In this document: piece by piece, positions 34,176-42,531 of the stretch
Layout: each line of letters begins with the position of its first letter
Numbering within the stretch: the stretch's first letter is position 1
Source: Shimia sp. CNT1-13L.2
GTDB lineage: Bacteria; Pseudomonadota; Alphaproteobacteria; Rhodobacterales; Rhodobacteraceae
Reading direction: 5' to 3'
Length of the DNA stretch: 64,000 nucleotides
NCBI RefSeq assembly: GCF_024331145.1
Contig: NZ_JANDJO010000007.1
Coordinates: 62,001 to 126,000 of the forward strand
Position numbers and translations under genes: made by a program
The notes under the pieces: generated by a model
Seen by the model: only the letters and a program-made list of their open reading frames with translations
Database searches by the model: none
Told to the model about the DNA's origin: nothing

Positions 34176-35000
34176 TCATTGCCCCGCAAAATCCGAGAGC
34201 AGCTGATTGAACACCTCGGCACGTTCGATGTTAACCAGATGACCAGTCCCGGGAAAGCGGTGCCATGTGGCATGGGGCAGAATATCTTGCAGGAAGGCAT
34301 TGGTCTCCCCGACAAGGTAATAGTCCTCGTCTCCGGTTACCAGCAGCACCGGCCGATCGAAGGCTTTCAAACGCTCGGTATCCTCGAACAGCGAACGCCG
34401 GCTCCAATGTACGGTCGAAAGCACATGCACCGCCCCTGAAGCAGACTGACCTCGCAGGTTGTTCGCGTAGATGGCCCAATGCTCCGGCTGATTTTTCTGA
34501 AAACTCTGATAGGCAGGATCGTCTTCCAGCACCTCGACCGCGCCCTGTCCGCCCCGTGTCTCACGCAAGGCGACCTCATGGCCGATCCAGGTCTCGCGGT
34601 AATGCACACGCTCAGCCTCATCACGCGGGCCGGAACTGTTGCCGACCAAGGTCACGCCAAGGACGCGATCGGGGTAGGTCAAAGCGAAATCCAGGCTGGT
34701 AAAACTGCCCATTGATGTGCCGACGACATGAGCACGTTCCACTCCCAGATGATCCATCAACGCCAGCACATCGCCAGTCGAAAACGTCTGACCATAACGG
34801 GCCCGATCCTCTGGTATGGCTGAAGGGTGGAAGCCACGCGCACTGAAGGTGATGCAACGAAACTTTTGCGCCAGCACCGGAACCTGCAAATGCCAGCTGC
34901 GATAGTCGCCGCCAAATTCGTGAACAAAAAGGATCGGCGTGCCAGCCCCCGTGTCTTCGTAATACAGGGTCAGTCCGTCAGCGGATTGAAATTCAGGCAT
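34176..35000 (-). CDS. alpha/beta hydrolase, lactonase/esterase-like
   Basis: A 274-residue alpha/beta hydrolase. ILFVHEFGGDYRSW (oxyanion turn) near residue 20-33, VVGTSMGSFTSLDFAL (nucleophile GTSMG) near 95-110, and a C-terminal GTGHLVNIERAEVFNQLL with the catalytic His. It resembles 3-oxoadipate enol-lactonase and related C-C or ester hydrolases. It is the last gene of a five-gene operon, 23 nt after the CoA-transferase, and converges with the LacI gene. Likely role: hydrolysis of an ester, lactone or thioester intermediate; not determinable. Confidence 0.8.
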   Translation of the reverse strand: MPEFQSADGLTLYYEDTGAGTPILFVHEFGGDYRSWHLQVPVLAQKFRCITFSARGFHPSAIPEDRARYGQTFSTGDVLALMDHLGVERAHVVGTSMGSFTSLDFALTYPDRVLGVTLVGNSSGPRDEAERVHYRETWIGHEVALRETRGGQGAVEVLEDDPAYQSFQKNQPEHWAIYANNLRGQSASGAVHVLSTVHWSRRSLFEDTERLKAFDRPVLLVTGDEDYYLVGETNAFLQDILPHATWHRFPGTGHLVNIERAEVFNQLLSDFAGQ

Positions 35001-35023
35001 AGTGGTATCCTGATTGAGGGCGC

Positions 35024-36175
35024 TCAGCGGCTCAGGGCCGCGACGGCGTCGGTGTCATAGCCCAGTTCGGCAAGAACTTCGGCCGTGTGCTGGCCCAACT
35101 CAGGTGCCGGACTTTCCTCAAAGTTCCGATCCGCAACTGGATTTCGCGCAAAGCGCATGTCGCGTCCGTTCGAAGTCACCGTCGAAAAGGCCGCATATTC
35201 TTCTGACAGAGGACTGTCGGCGATCGTCTGGATCGTCTCGACGACCGAACAGGGAATACCATTGTCGATCAATATCTTCGTCCAATGCGACGAGGAATGC
35301 TGTTTCAGATGTGCGCCAAGCACATCATCCAAATCATCCCTGTTGGCCAAACGCGCTTCATCACCTTGGAAACGGGGATCTTTTAGCAGCTCGAGATACC
35401 CGATTGCTTCGCAGAAGCGTGGCCAATCCTTATCGCTGCCCAGACCGATGACAATGTCCCTATCCGCAGTCGGATAAGGCTCGAAGGGAGCCATTGAGGG
35501 GTGGCGTGATCCAATCGGTCCGGGCACGATGCCCGCGTTCAGATAGCGCGCAAAGGCATTCTCCAGACAGACCCATTGGCAGGCCAGCATTGAGACATCA
35601 AGATGGCTTGTTTCGCCTACTCCCTTGGCGTCGCGTTCATAAAGACGTTGCAGGATACCGATGGTGGTAAACAGCGCGGCGGCAATGTCGCCGACGGAGA
35701 ACCCTACGCGAGTTGGGTCCCCCCCCAACTCGCCATTGATGCTCATCATACCGCTCATCGCCTGCACAACGATGTCATAGGCCGGACGGTGCGAAAGGCT
35801 ACCGGTCTGGCCAAAGCCGCTTATCGACGCAGAGATCAGGCGCGGGTTGATGCGCTTCAGATCGGCGTCTCCGCAGCCCAGCCGATCACGCACTCCGGGT
35901 CGCATGTTTTCAACAAAGACGTCTGCGGTCGCCAAAAGCTTGTGCAGCGCCTCCTTGCCTTCCTCAGTCTTCAGATCCAGTTTCACCGAACGTTTGTTGC
36001 GATTCAGCGAAGCAAAATAGAGGCTGACGTTGTCTTCGAAAGGCGGCGTCGTGCGCGCCAGATCACCGTTCGGGTTTTCCACCTTGATCACATCGGCCCC
36101 AAGGCTGGCCAGCAGCCATGTGCAAAACGGGCCGGACAGAACCGACGTCATGTCGACTATGCGGATACCTTTCAT
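35024..36175 (-). CDS. CaiB/BaiF (class III) CoA-transferase
   Basis: A 383-residue class III CoA-transferase. Motifs: MKGIRIVDMTSVLSGPFCTWLLASLGADVIKVENPNGD at the N terminus, LNRNKRSVKLDLKTEEG, DVFVENMRPGVRDRLGCG with the catalytic Asp region, and ISASISGFGQTG. Such enzymes move CoA between organic acids. It overlaps the enoyl-CoA hydratase by 4 nt, so activation of an acid to a CoA thioester and its further processing are coupled. Confidence 0.88.
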   Translation of the reverse strand: MKGIRIVDMTSVLSGPFCTWLLASLGADVIKVENPNGDLARTTPPFEDNVSLYFASLNRNKRSVKLDLKTEEGKEALHKLLATADVFVENMRPGVRDRLGCGDADLKRINPRLISASISGFGQTGSLSHRPAYDIVVQAMSGMMSINGELGGDPTRVGFSVGDIAAALFTTIGILQRLYERDAKGVGETSHLDVSMLACQWVCLENAFARYLNAGIVPGPIGSRHPSMAPFEPYPTADRDIVIGLGSDKDWPRFCEAIGYLELLKDPRFQGDEARLANRDDLDDVLGAHLKQHSSSHWTKILIDNGIPCSVVETIQTIADSPLSEEYAAFSTVTSNGRDMRFARNPVADRNFEESPAPELGQHTAEVLAELGYDTDAVAALSR

Positions 36176-36816
36176 GCGGCACCTCTCAGCATGGATTTCA
36201 GAGTTTTCAGATGCGTACGGTCAGCAGCGCAGGCCGTCGCACTTAGATCACGGCAAGTTTGTTCAAGCGCCCCGCGATCAACCATGCGGTCTGCGAGGCC
36301 CCAGGCGATGGCCTCGTCTGCCATCACGCTGTCGCCTCCCAGCAGGATCGTCGCGCTGCGCCCTGCGCCAATCAGCGCCTGCAAGCGGTCAACGTCATAT
36401 CGCCCGGGCAACACGTTGTTCTTCAGCACTGGATAGGAAAAACGCGCCTCGGGCACGCAGACTCGGATGTCGCACCCGAGCGCAAGCGTCAACCCGCCGC
36501 CCATGCAGGGGCCGTTGATTGCTGCGATGGTCAGCATGGGAACCGCATGCAAAGCGCGGGCCATCTCGTCCCAAGGGTCGGGGCCGTCCTGTTTGTCATG
36601 AAGCGAGTTCAGATCTGCCCCTGCGCAGAACACCCGTCCCCCTGTACCTGTGATAAGGACTGCGCGAAGGTTTGCATCTTCAGCGGCCCCCCGAAAGACG
36701 TCACGCAGGACAACCAGCATCTCGGTGGTGAGCGAGTTGGCCTTGTCGGGACGGTTGATCGTCACGATCAGCAGCGCACCCTCTCGAGTGGTCTGAATCA
36801 GATCGGTCTTCGTCAT
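36172..36816 (-). CDS. enoyl-CoA hydratase/isomerase-family protein
   Basis: A 214-residue crotonase-fold protein, shorter than the usual 255-260. It has NRPDKANSLTTEML, FCAGADLNSLHD (oxyanion-hole loop) and AINGPCMGGGLTLALGCDIRVC (second oxyanion Gly), but the C-terminal trimerisation helix is short. The usual catalytic Glu positions are not obvious: the segment after GGGLTLALGCDIR reads VCVPEARFSYPVLKNNVLPG. Hydratase, isomerase or thioesterase/lyase activity all remain possible. It overlaps the genes on both sides by 4 nt. Confidence 0.8.
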   Translation of the reverse strand: MTKTDLIQTTREGALLIVTINRPDKANSLTTEMLVVLRDVFRGAAEDANLRAVLITGTGGRVFCAGADLNSLHDKQDGPDPWDEMARALHAVPMLTIAAINGPCMGGGLTLALGCDIRVCVPEARFSYPVLKNNVLPGRYDVDRLQALIGAGRSATILLGGDSVMADEAIAWGLADRMVDRGALEQTCRDLSATACAADRTHLKTLKSMLRGAA

Positions 36817-37541
36817 TCACGATACTCCGGCACAGTGCGCTCCAGCATGCGCATCAACGACGGCCATTGTACACCGCCATGAGGGCCGTTTGCAGGCGCC
36901 CCCCAGTCATGCAGCGCCGCCATGGCATCGGGGGTGATTTCAATCGGACGATCGGTCCCCGCCAGAATATCCACCTGTATCTTGCAGGCCATTTCAAGAT
37001 AGTAATGATACTGAAACGCCTCTGCTGCCGTGCGACCAACCACAAGCAATCCGTGGTTTTGTAGCAGCATGGCATAATTGTCGCCCAGATCCCGCGCCAG
37101 CAGCGCGCCTTCGTCGGCAACGGCGGTCGAGTCCTGATAAGGGTGACTCGACAGCGTCCCCAGAACAAAACCTGCATGTTGAGACAATGGCAAAAGCCCC
37201 CCGGGCATCGCCGAGACCGCCACCCCGGCCCGGGTATGACTGTGGATCACGAAGTTCACCTCGGGCCGCGCGCTCAAAATACCCGAGTGGATGATATGCC
37301 CCGCAAGGTTGACGATCCGCCCGCTGCCCGGTTCATCATCCACCGCATGCCCATCAAACGACATGCGAGTCAGGTTCGATGCTGTGATCTCGTCAAACAT
37401 CAGGTCATGCGAATTGAGCAGGTAATGCTCAGGATCATCAGGTAGTCGTGCCGAAATGTGAGTAGAGGTCAGATCGGTCCAGCCATAGTGATGCGCCAAC
37501 CGATAGAGCGCAGCCAGTTCCCGGCGAATGGCACCCGACAT
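36813..37541 (-). CDS. class II aldolase/adducin-family protein
   Basis: A 242-residue protein of the class II aldolase/adducin N-terminal fold. Typical blocks: LAALYRLAHHYGWTDLTSTHISAR, NFVIHSHTRAGVAVSA with the paired metal-binding His, and MLLQNHGLLVVGRTAAEAF with the third His. The fuculose-1-phosphate aldolase family splits or decarboxylates hydroxy-carbonyl compounds with Zn. Start ATG overlaps the Rieske-gene stop by 1 nt (TGATG), so translation is coupled. Confidence 0.85.
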   Translation of the reverse strand: MSGAIRRELAALYRLAHHYGWTDLTSTHISARLPDDPEHYLLNSHDLMFDEITASNLTRMSFDGHAVDDEPGSGRIVNLAGHIIHSGILSARPEVNFVIHSHTRAGVAVSAMPGGLLPLSQHAGFVLGTLSSHPYQDSTAVADEGALLARDLGDNYAMLLQNHGLLVVGRTAAEAFQYHYYLEMACKIQVDILAGTDRPIEITPDAMAALHDWGAPANGPHGGVQWPSLMRMLERTVPEYRE

Positions 37542-38629
37542 CAGCTTTCCCCCAAAGCGTCGCGGTAGAGATTGTGGAAATGGCGCAAGCCAACCTCGCT
37601 CATCGCGCCACAGCCGTCACCGATCACATAGGGGCCGGGCTCAAACGCGCGGCTTTGCATGCCTTTCTGGATTTTCGACACCACCACCTCGTCCTCGGCA
37701 CCGGTGGTTTCCTTGTGTTTTTTTGCCAGCGCGACCACATCCTCATCGGCAATGTCGCCAGACGAGAACCAACGGTAACGATAGATCGTTTTGTTCCAGG
37801 CTACCGGCAGGAACTGGCGAATGGTGAAATATCCGCCGGGATAGCAGCACATCGACACATTCGGGAAAATCCAATAGGCCCCATAATCCCCTGCCCGTGC
37901 GCTGGCCGTCACGTCGTAATCATACTGTTTTTCGTTCTGCGTCTGCGCCTTGCCATCGTGCCAGATCGTCTTGCCCTTTGGGATGGTTGTGTACCCTTCC
38001 ATCGCTAGCACCCCGTGTGTCAGCGAACTCGCGTGTACGGTGGGGCAGTGATAGCATTCGTTGTAGTTCTCGACCGAGAGCTTCCAGTTGCTGTCATGTT
38101 CAATCTCGGTCTCGCAGACGAACTTCAGCTTGGTCGGGTCCGGGTGAAAGCTGAGCAGGTTGTCACGGTATTCTACCAATTCCGGTCCCATAGGGGCAGC
38201 GTCCTCGTCAAGGTTGACGAAAACGAAACCGCAGAATTCCTCGACCCTGATAGTCCGCAAGTTGATCTGATCACACGTCAGGCCGTCGCTTTCCACGGAC
38301 CCTGGCGCACGGCGCAATCTTCCGTTCACTTCGTAAGTCCAGGCATGATATGGACAGACCAACACTCGCTTACCCTTGCCAGCGCCCTCGACCAACGGAT
38401 GACCACGGTGGCGGCAGATGTTGTAATAAGCCTTGATTTCGTCTTCTGGCGTGCGAATGACAAAGATGTCCTCGTCCACAATCGTGAATGTCTTAAAGTC
38501 TCCGGGTTCTGCGATTTCCGACACATGACAAACGCACTGCCACGTGCGAAAAAATACCTTTGTCTTATCGACTTCGAAGAAGTCGGGCTGTGTATAGTAA
38601 CGCGCTGCCAATGGGGTGTTTCGCGACAT
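37541..38629 (-). CDS. Rieske non-heme iron oxygenase alpha subunit, CntA/GbcA-like
   Basis: A 362-residue oxygenase. The Rieske [2Fe-2S] ligands are in CRHRGH (Cys72, His74) and CPYHAW (Cys92, His95). The mononuclear iron motif NWKLSVENYNECYHCPTVH gives His194 and His199, with Glu191 where naphthalene-dioxygenase-type enzymes have the bridging Asp. Glu at that position is a feature of carnitine monooxygenase CntA and relatives, which attack quaternary ammonium substrates. Start MSRNTPLA at 38629 follows GGAGG; an upstream extension is rejected. It heads the operon, but no reductase or beta subunit is encoded nearby. Confidence 0.85.
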   Translation of the reverse strand: MSRNTPLAARYYTQPDFFEVDKTKVFFRTWQCVCHVSEIAEPGDFKTFTIVDEDIFVIRTPEDEIKAYYNICRHRGHPLVEGAGKGKRVLVCPYHAWTYEVNGRLRRAPGSVESDGLTCDQINLRTIRVEEFCGFVFVNLDEDAAPMGPELVEYRDNLLSFHPDPTKLKFVCETEIEHDSNWKLSVENYNECYHCPTVHASSLTHGVLAMEGYTTIPKGKTIWHDGKAQTQNEKQYDYDVTASARAGDYGAYWIFPNVSMCCYPGGYFTIRQFLPVAWNKTIYRYRWFSSGDIADEDVVALAKKHKETTGAEDEVVVSKIQKGMQSRAFEPGPYVIGDGCGAMSEVGLRHFHNLYRDALGES

Positions 38630-38735
38630 CCTACCTCCGCTTCCGCCGGGTCGGTCGAGCCTCGGCGCATTGCATGATCCTTTAAATCGAAAACCTGCCT
38701 TGCGGATACTGCTTTGCATAGATTAAAAGTCACTA

Positions 38736-38745
38736 ATCCTAGGAT
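38736..38745. promoter_or_regulatory. palindrome ATCCTAGGAT in LysR/Rieske divergent region
   Basis: A perfect 10-bp palindrome about 20 nt before the LysR start and 107 nt before the Rieske start. It is a candidate binding half for the divergent regulator; no second copy was seen. Confidence 0.35.
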
Positions 38746-38765
38746 AACTTGAAATTACCCTAATC

Positions 38766-39668
38766 ATGCCGGATCGCACCGATCAGATACCTTTGGGGGC
38801 CGTGCGAACCTTTGTGACGGCGGCCCGGTTCCAGAATTTCAAACGCGCTGCGAACGAATTGGGCGTGACCCCGACCGCCATCAGTTCCCAGATCAAAACG
38901 CTGGAACTGTTTCTGGGTTGTGCCCTCTTTGATCGCAAGGCGCAGTCGGTCAGCCTGACCGAGGCCGGACGCCAGTTCGCCAAGGCCTGCGATGACATCT
39001 TTGCCCACCTCGACAAGGCGGTTCAGGACACGCGCCAGACCGCAACCCGAACCTCGATCACCGTCGGCGTAGGCGCACTGATCGGATCGCAATGGCTCTC
39101 CAAGAGGCTGTTCAGCTTCTGGCAGCGTTTTCCCGAAACCGGCCTTCACCTGCAATATTCACCGGGCGGCGTTGAGTTTTCGGACGGGCAGACGGACATG
39201 ATGCTGGCCTGGGGCGACGGGCGCTGGCCGGGATTGGTGTCCGAGCCCCTTCTGCAATTCGAGACTTCGCCTGTCATCGCCCCTTCCATGCTGCCCGGTG
39301 ACACCAACGCACCTCCCCTCCACCCCAAGGATCTGCTGGCTTTGCCGCTCCTGCATTGGAAGGACCAGTTCGACTGGATGGAATGGTTTGCCGCCATGGG
39401 TGTCGATACAGGCGACCGCCTGCCGGGTGTGGTGATCGACGATTCCAGTGTTCTCCTGAGGGCAGTATTGTCTGGTCAGGGCGTTTCGCTTGGCCTGCTC
39501 CCCCTTATCCGAAGTGAGTTGCAATCCGGCCAGCTCGTCCGCCCCTTCGATCAAGCCTTCCACCCCTCGCGATCGTATCACCTCGTCTACCCCCCGGAAG
39601 CACTAAAACAAGCACAACTAAAGGCCTTCCGCGACTGGGTCGTCGCCGAAGCAGGCTTGAACGTTTAG
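38766..39668 (+). CDS. LysR-family transcriptional regulator (GcvA-like)
   Basis: A 300-residue LysR protein. The HTH lies at about 10-60 (GAVRTFVTAARFQNFKRAAN, then VTPTAISSQIKTLE), followed by FDRKAQSVSLTEAGRQFA and a PBP2-type effector domain with SVLLRAVLSGQGVSLGLLPL. It is divergent from the Rieske operon and is the expected regulator. An IS6-type element end begins 4 nt after its stop codon, so its 3' flank has been altered. Confidence 0.88.
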   Translation: MPDRTDQIPLGAVRTFVTAARFQNFKRAANELGVTPTAISSQIKTLELFLGCALFDRKAQSVSLTEAGRQFAKACDDIFAHLDKAVQDTRQTATRTSITVGVGALIGSQWLSKRLFSFWQRFPETGLHLQYSPGGVEFSDGQTDMMLAWGDGRWPGLVSEPLLQFETSPVIAPSMLPGDTNAPPLHPKDLLALPLLHWKDQFDWMEWFAAMGVDTGDRLPGVVIDDSSVLLRAVLSGQGVSLGLLPLIRSELQSGQLVRPFDQAFHPSRSYHLVYPPEALKQAQLKAFRDWVVAEAGLNV

Positions 39669-39671
39669 CGA

Positions 39672-39684
39672 GGTGGTGTTGCAA
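39672..39684. repeat. candidate terminal inverted repeat of an IS6-type element
   Basis: GGTGGTGTTGCAA resembles the GGxxxTGTTGCAAA ends of IS6-family elements and stands at the expected 3' side of the decayed transposase. No matching left end was found. Confidence 0.45.
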
Positions 39685-39689
39685 GACCA

Positions 39690-40165
39690 CTTCAAACTCG
39701 TCTCAGCTAGGGCGGCGCAATATCCTTAGTGGGCGCAACCACCGCGCCTCTCGGAGAGTGCTACGGCCCGGTTCTATTTGAAATTTGGTCTCGAGATATA
39801 ATGTAGTTCCGAAATAAAGAGGTTTTAGACCAAGGAAAAAGCGGGGCAAATTTCTACAAGTTTCGCATGTACCTAAAGCGTCGAATGGCCCACTTTCTTC
39901 ATCGAAAGGGCAAATTTGAGTTCTCAGCGCGATTGTTCTGCCAACGACCCGTATCCTGTTTATCAGCATGGCTAATCTCCTGCATCGCAGCACCATAGGA
40001 ACGAAGCCTATCGGTCACGGTCACTCCGGGCCGGACATGCCTGCGCATCGCTTTCTTTGGGAACTTCAGCGCCGTTTTCTTATCCCTCGACTTTGTAACG
40101 AAACCTTCAAGCACTTCCACTTCGTGATCCACGGCCCACCTCATCTAAAGTCCCTTTTGCAGTGT
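39690..40165 (-). pseudogene. IS6-family transposase remnant
   Basis: On the minus strand from about 40150, the frame reads MRWAVDHEVEVLEGFVTKSR, then KALKFPKKAMRRHV-like sequence, then VTDRLRSYGAAMQEISHADK and RWQNNRAENSNLPFR, the DDE core and C-terminal part of an IS6 (IS26-like) transposase. After NLPFR there is a stop, then recognisable RKWAIRRFRYMRNL, another stop, and, in another frame, NRAVALSERRGGCAH, matching the family's NRxAALAEW end. The N-terminal third, including the first catalytic Asp and the HTH, is missing. It is therefore a truncated element with stops and at least one frameshift. It lies between the LysR gene and the M81 peptidase gene. Confidence 0.85.
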
Positions 40166-40174
40166 CATTGAGAC

Positions 40175-41671
40175 TCACGATATCGGCAAGATCCGCAAAC
40201 CCCGTCGCAGTTTTTGGTAGTTCTGACCCTTCAGTTCGCAAGGAAACAGCCCAGGCGCGGAAACATTCAATACTGCTAGGCTTCCTGGTTCAAAATCAGC
40301 TCGGAAATGAATGATGCTCTTTACACAGACAATTTCACATTCATAGGGGTCCACTCCAAAATGGGTGAAAAGGGCGCGATCGAGGCATTGGGTGCGTTCC
40401 GAGCTAACCACTACAAGAATTTCGCGGCCTTCATTTTCAATTGCCAAAAGACAACTCGGTCCGATTTCCGCAATACTGCCAGCGTACATTTCGCCGGTAT
40501 AAGGAATACGCCCATCGCTGAGCGCACGGACTTTGAAATGGCCTTTGAAGGGCTGGTCCCCTACAATCCCCGAGCGCCCTCCCAAACCACCATGAAAATC
40601 CCCTCCGACACCAAACTCATGGGCCTTGGCACAAATCTCGGCATCACACATTATCCCGAGAATGGCCTTGTGAGCGCCTGCACCTGCCAAGGCACGCAAA
40701 AGTCCTGTTGTATCAGAACTCGCCCCTGCCCCGGGGTTGTCTTGTACATCTGCAAGAACCACCGGTCCTGAGCCAGTCATCGACATCGCACTGCGCACTG
40801 CTTCGTCTGCAGACAATAGCGAGGTATCAAAGGCGGCTTCGCTTTCAATGAGCTGCTGAAAAAGCGCTTGAAGCATTTCCTCGGCACGGTTGCGGGTCTC
40901 TGCATAGGCGACGACAGAGGGGCCACAATCGGGGACATCCGCGGCGGTAAAACCCATGGCGAGTTCAATGTACTCGGTGCTGGATGCGGGTATGTCTGCA
41001 ACCGCTTGATAGAGCGACTTACAGGGTTCGGCCCCAGTGTTTAACGCATGAAGGGGTACCAGGAACGGCGCTTGTTGAAACGCGACCGTGCGCGAGCAAC
41101 CATCCAACGTGCGCAAGACCTCGACAAGACATCGGGCACCGGTTTCGCCCATATCCAGATGGGGATTGGTGCGGTTGATCGTAATCACCGTGGCGAGGTC
41201 GACAAGTTGGTGAGACAGGTTTGCATGAAAGTCGAGACTGACACCAATGACCATATCCGGACCCGTCATCTTGCGGATCCGAGACAACAACTCGGCCTCA
41301 CCATCGTCGTAGCTATCCGTCACCATCGCGCCGTGCAAATCCAGATAGACAGCGTCCAATGGACCGGCCGCCTTGAGTCCGGCCAGGATCGTTCCCGAGA
41401 TCTGGTCGAAGGCTTCATCCGTCACCGGGCCACTGGGCTCTGCGGCACACCACAGGATTGGAATGACCTCGACGTTGCCTGCCTCTTCCGCCGCACGAAC
41501 CGCACCCGCAATAGGCAGGTTCATACCGCGCGAACCGTCCACCACTTTTTGCCCCTGCAAAAGGCCGGGCCAGCTGTCGGCCACTTCAAACTCTGCAAGA
41601 CCGGCATGAGACGGTGCAAAGGTGTTGGTTTCATGTTGAAACCCAGCAAAAGCAATCCGGCGTCTCGTCAT
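40175..41671 (-). CDS. M81-family metallopeptidase (MlrC-like)
   Basis: A 498-residue protein of the DUF1485/MlrC_C family, named after microcystinase C, which completes hydrolysis of linear microcystin. Blocks: IAFAGFQHETNTFAP at the N terminus, DAVYLDLHGAMVTDSYDDGE, VSLDFHANLSHQLVD and NPGAGASSDTTGLLRAL, together providing the Asp/His zinc ligands; the C terminus (LRRGLRILP) looks complete. No signal peptide, so a cytoplasmic hydrolase of amide bonds. It overlaps the preceding alpha/beta hydrolase by 4 nt and is the last gene of the ABC/CocE operon. Confidence 0.88.
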   Translation of the reverse strand: MTRRRIAFAGFQHETNTFAPSHAGLAEFEVADSWPGLLQGQKVVDGSRGMNLPIAGAVRAAEEAGNVEVIPILWCAAEPSGPVTDEAFDQISGTILAGLKAAGPLDAVYLDLHGAMVTDSYDDGEAELLSRIRKMTGPDMVIGVSLDFHANLSHQLVDLATVITINRTNPHLDMGETGARCLVEVLRTLDGCSRTVAFQQAPFLVPLHALNTGAEPCKSLYQAVADIPASSTEYIELAMGFTAADVPDCGPSVVAYAETRNRAEEMLQALFQQLIESEAAFDTSLLSADEAVRSAMSMTGSGPVVLADVQDNPGAGASSDTTGLLRALAGAGAHKAILGIMCDAEICAKAHEFGVGGDFHGGLGGRSGIVGDQPFKGHFKVRALSDGRIPYTGEMYAGSIAEIGPSCLLAIENEGREILVVVSSERTQCLDRALFTHFGVDPYECEIVCVKSIIHFRADFEPGSLAVLNVSAPGLFPCELKGQNYQKLRRGLRILPIS

Positions 41672-42519
41672 TTTCCCAGAACGTCTTCCAGGATTTCTCG
41701 CAATTTGTCCGCGACCACACCGGGTTGATGTCGGGCCATGGAAACGTGGCCGAGACCAGGGATCTCATGGAACACACCATTGGGGGCGATATCTGAGACA
41801 ACCTTGCACATTGAAGGCGCAGTTTGGACGTCTTCGGAAAAGCTGATGACATGCATCGGAACCGGACAGGTCCTGAGCCCTTCCCGACAATCGAAGTCCA
41901 GGCAGGCCTGCCATTGGTCAATCAGGTCCTTCGGATCACGGTTGGCAAAACGCGTGGTATAGGCAGGCTTAACCTCTGCCCAGAGTTTTGGATCATGCAG
42001 CGCCTTAGCGGGAAAGGCAAAAGCCGCATAGTGCGAGGCCAGAAAGTAGTCTGGCAGCACAATGCCATCGCGGCGCAGATCGATCTCAGCCTGCATCCAG
42101 TCACGAGTGAAACCGTCGATATAGGCGGCCGTGCCCATGGGAATGGCAAGTTGAACTTTGTCCGGAAAATCAATCGCGACCTGCTGGGTGACCAGACCTC
42201 CAAGTGACAGGCCACAGACAACTGCTTTCCCGCCGCAAAAGGCATCAATAACTGCGGCACAATCTCGGGCGAAATCCGCCATGGTCCAGGGTGCCGAAGG
42301 CGAGGTCGTCTCGCCTGCGCCGCGCGGATCATAGGAGATACAGCGGAACCGTTCGGTCAACCGGGCGAACTGTTGAGAATACCCTTCGGCAGTTTGATCT
42401 CCGCCGGGGATAAAGACGATATCCGGGCCTTCACCTTCGGTCACAACACGCATCGTGACACCGTCAACGGTCAGCGTATGGGTTTCAGCTCCGGGGCCGA
42501 ATTCGGGAAATGCACTCAT
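41668..42519 (-). CDS. alpha/beta hydrolase
   Basis: A 283-residue alpha/beta hydrolase. IVFIPGGDQTAEGYSQQF provides the oxyanion turn, AVVCGLSLGGLVTQQVAI the nucleophile elbow (GLSLG, near residue 100), and PGLGHVSMARHQP the catalytic His near residue 262. It resembles esterase or enol-lactonase-type enzymes. It lies 12 nt after the first CocE/NonD gene and overlaps the M81 peptidase gene, so it acts in the same pathway on a probable ester or amide. Confidence 0.8.
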   Translation of the reverse strand: MSAFPEFGPGAETHTLTVDGVTMRVVTEGEGPDIVFIPGGDQTAEGYSQQFARLTERFRCISYDPRGAGETTSPSAPWTMADFARDCAAVIDAFCGGKAVVCGLSLGGLVTQQVAIDFPDKVQLAIPMGTAAYIDGFTRDWMQAEIDLRRDGIVLPDYFLASHYAAFAFPAKALHDPKLWAEVKPAYTTRFANRDPKDLIDQWQACLDFDCREGLRTCPVPMHVISFSEDVQTAPSMCKVVSDIAPNGVFHEIPGLGHVSMARHQPGVVADKLREILEDVLGK

Positions 42520-42531
42520 GATTTTCTCCAG

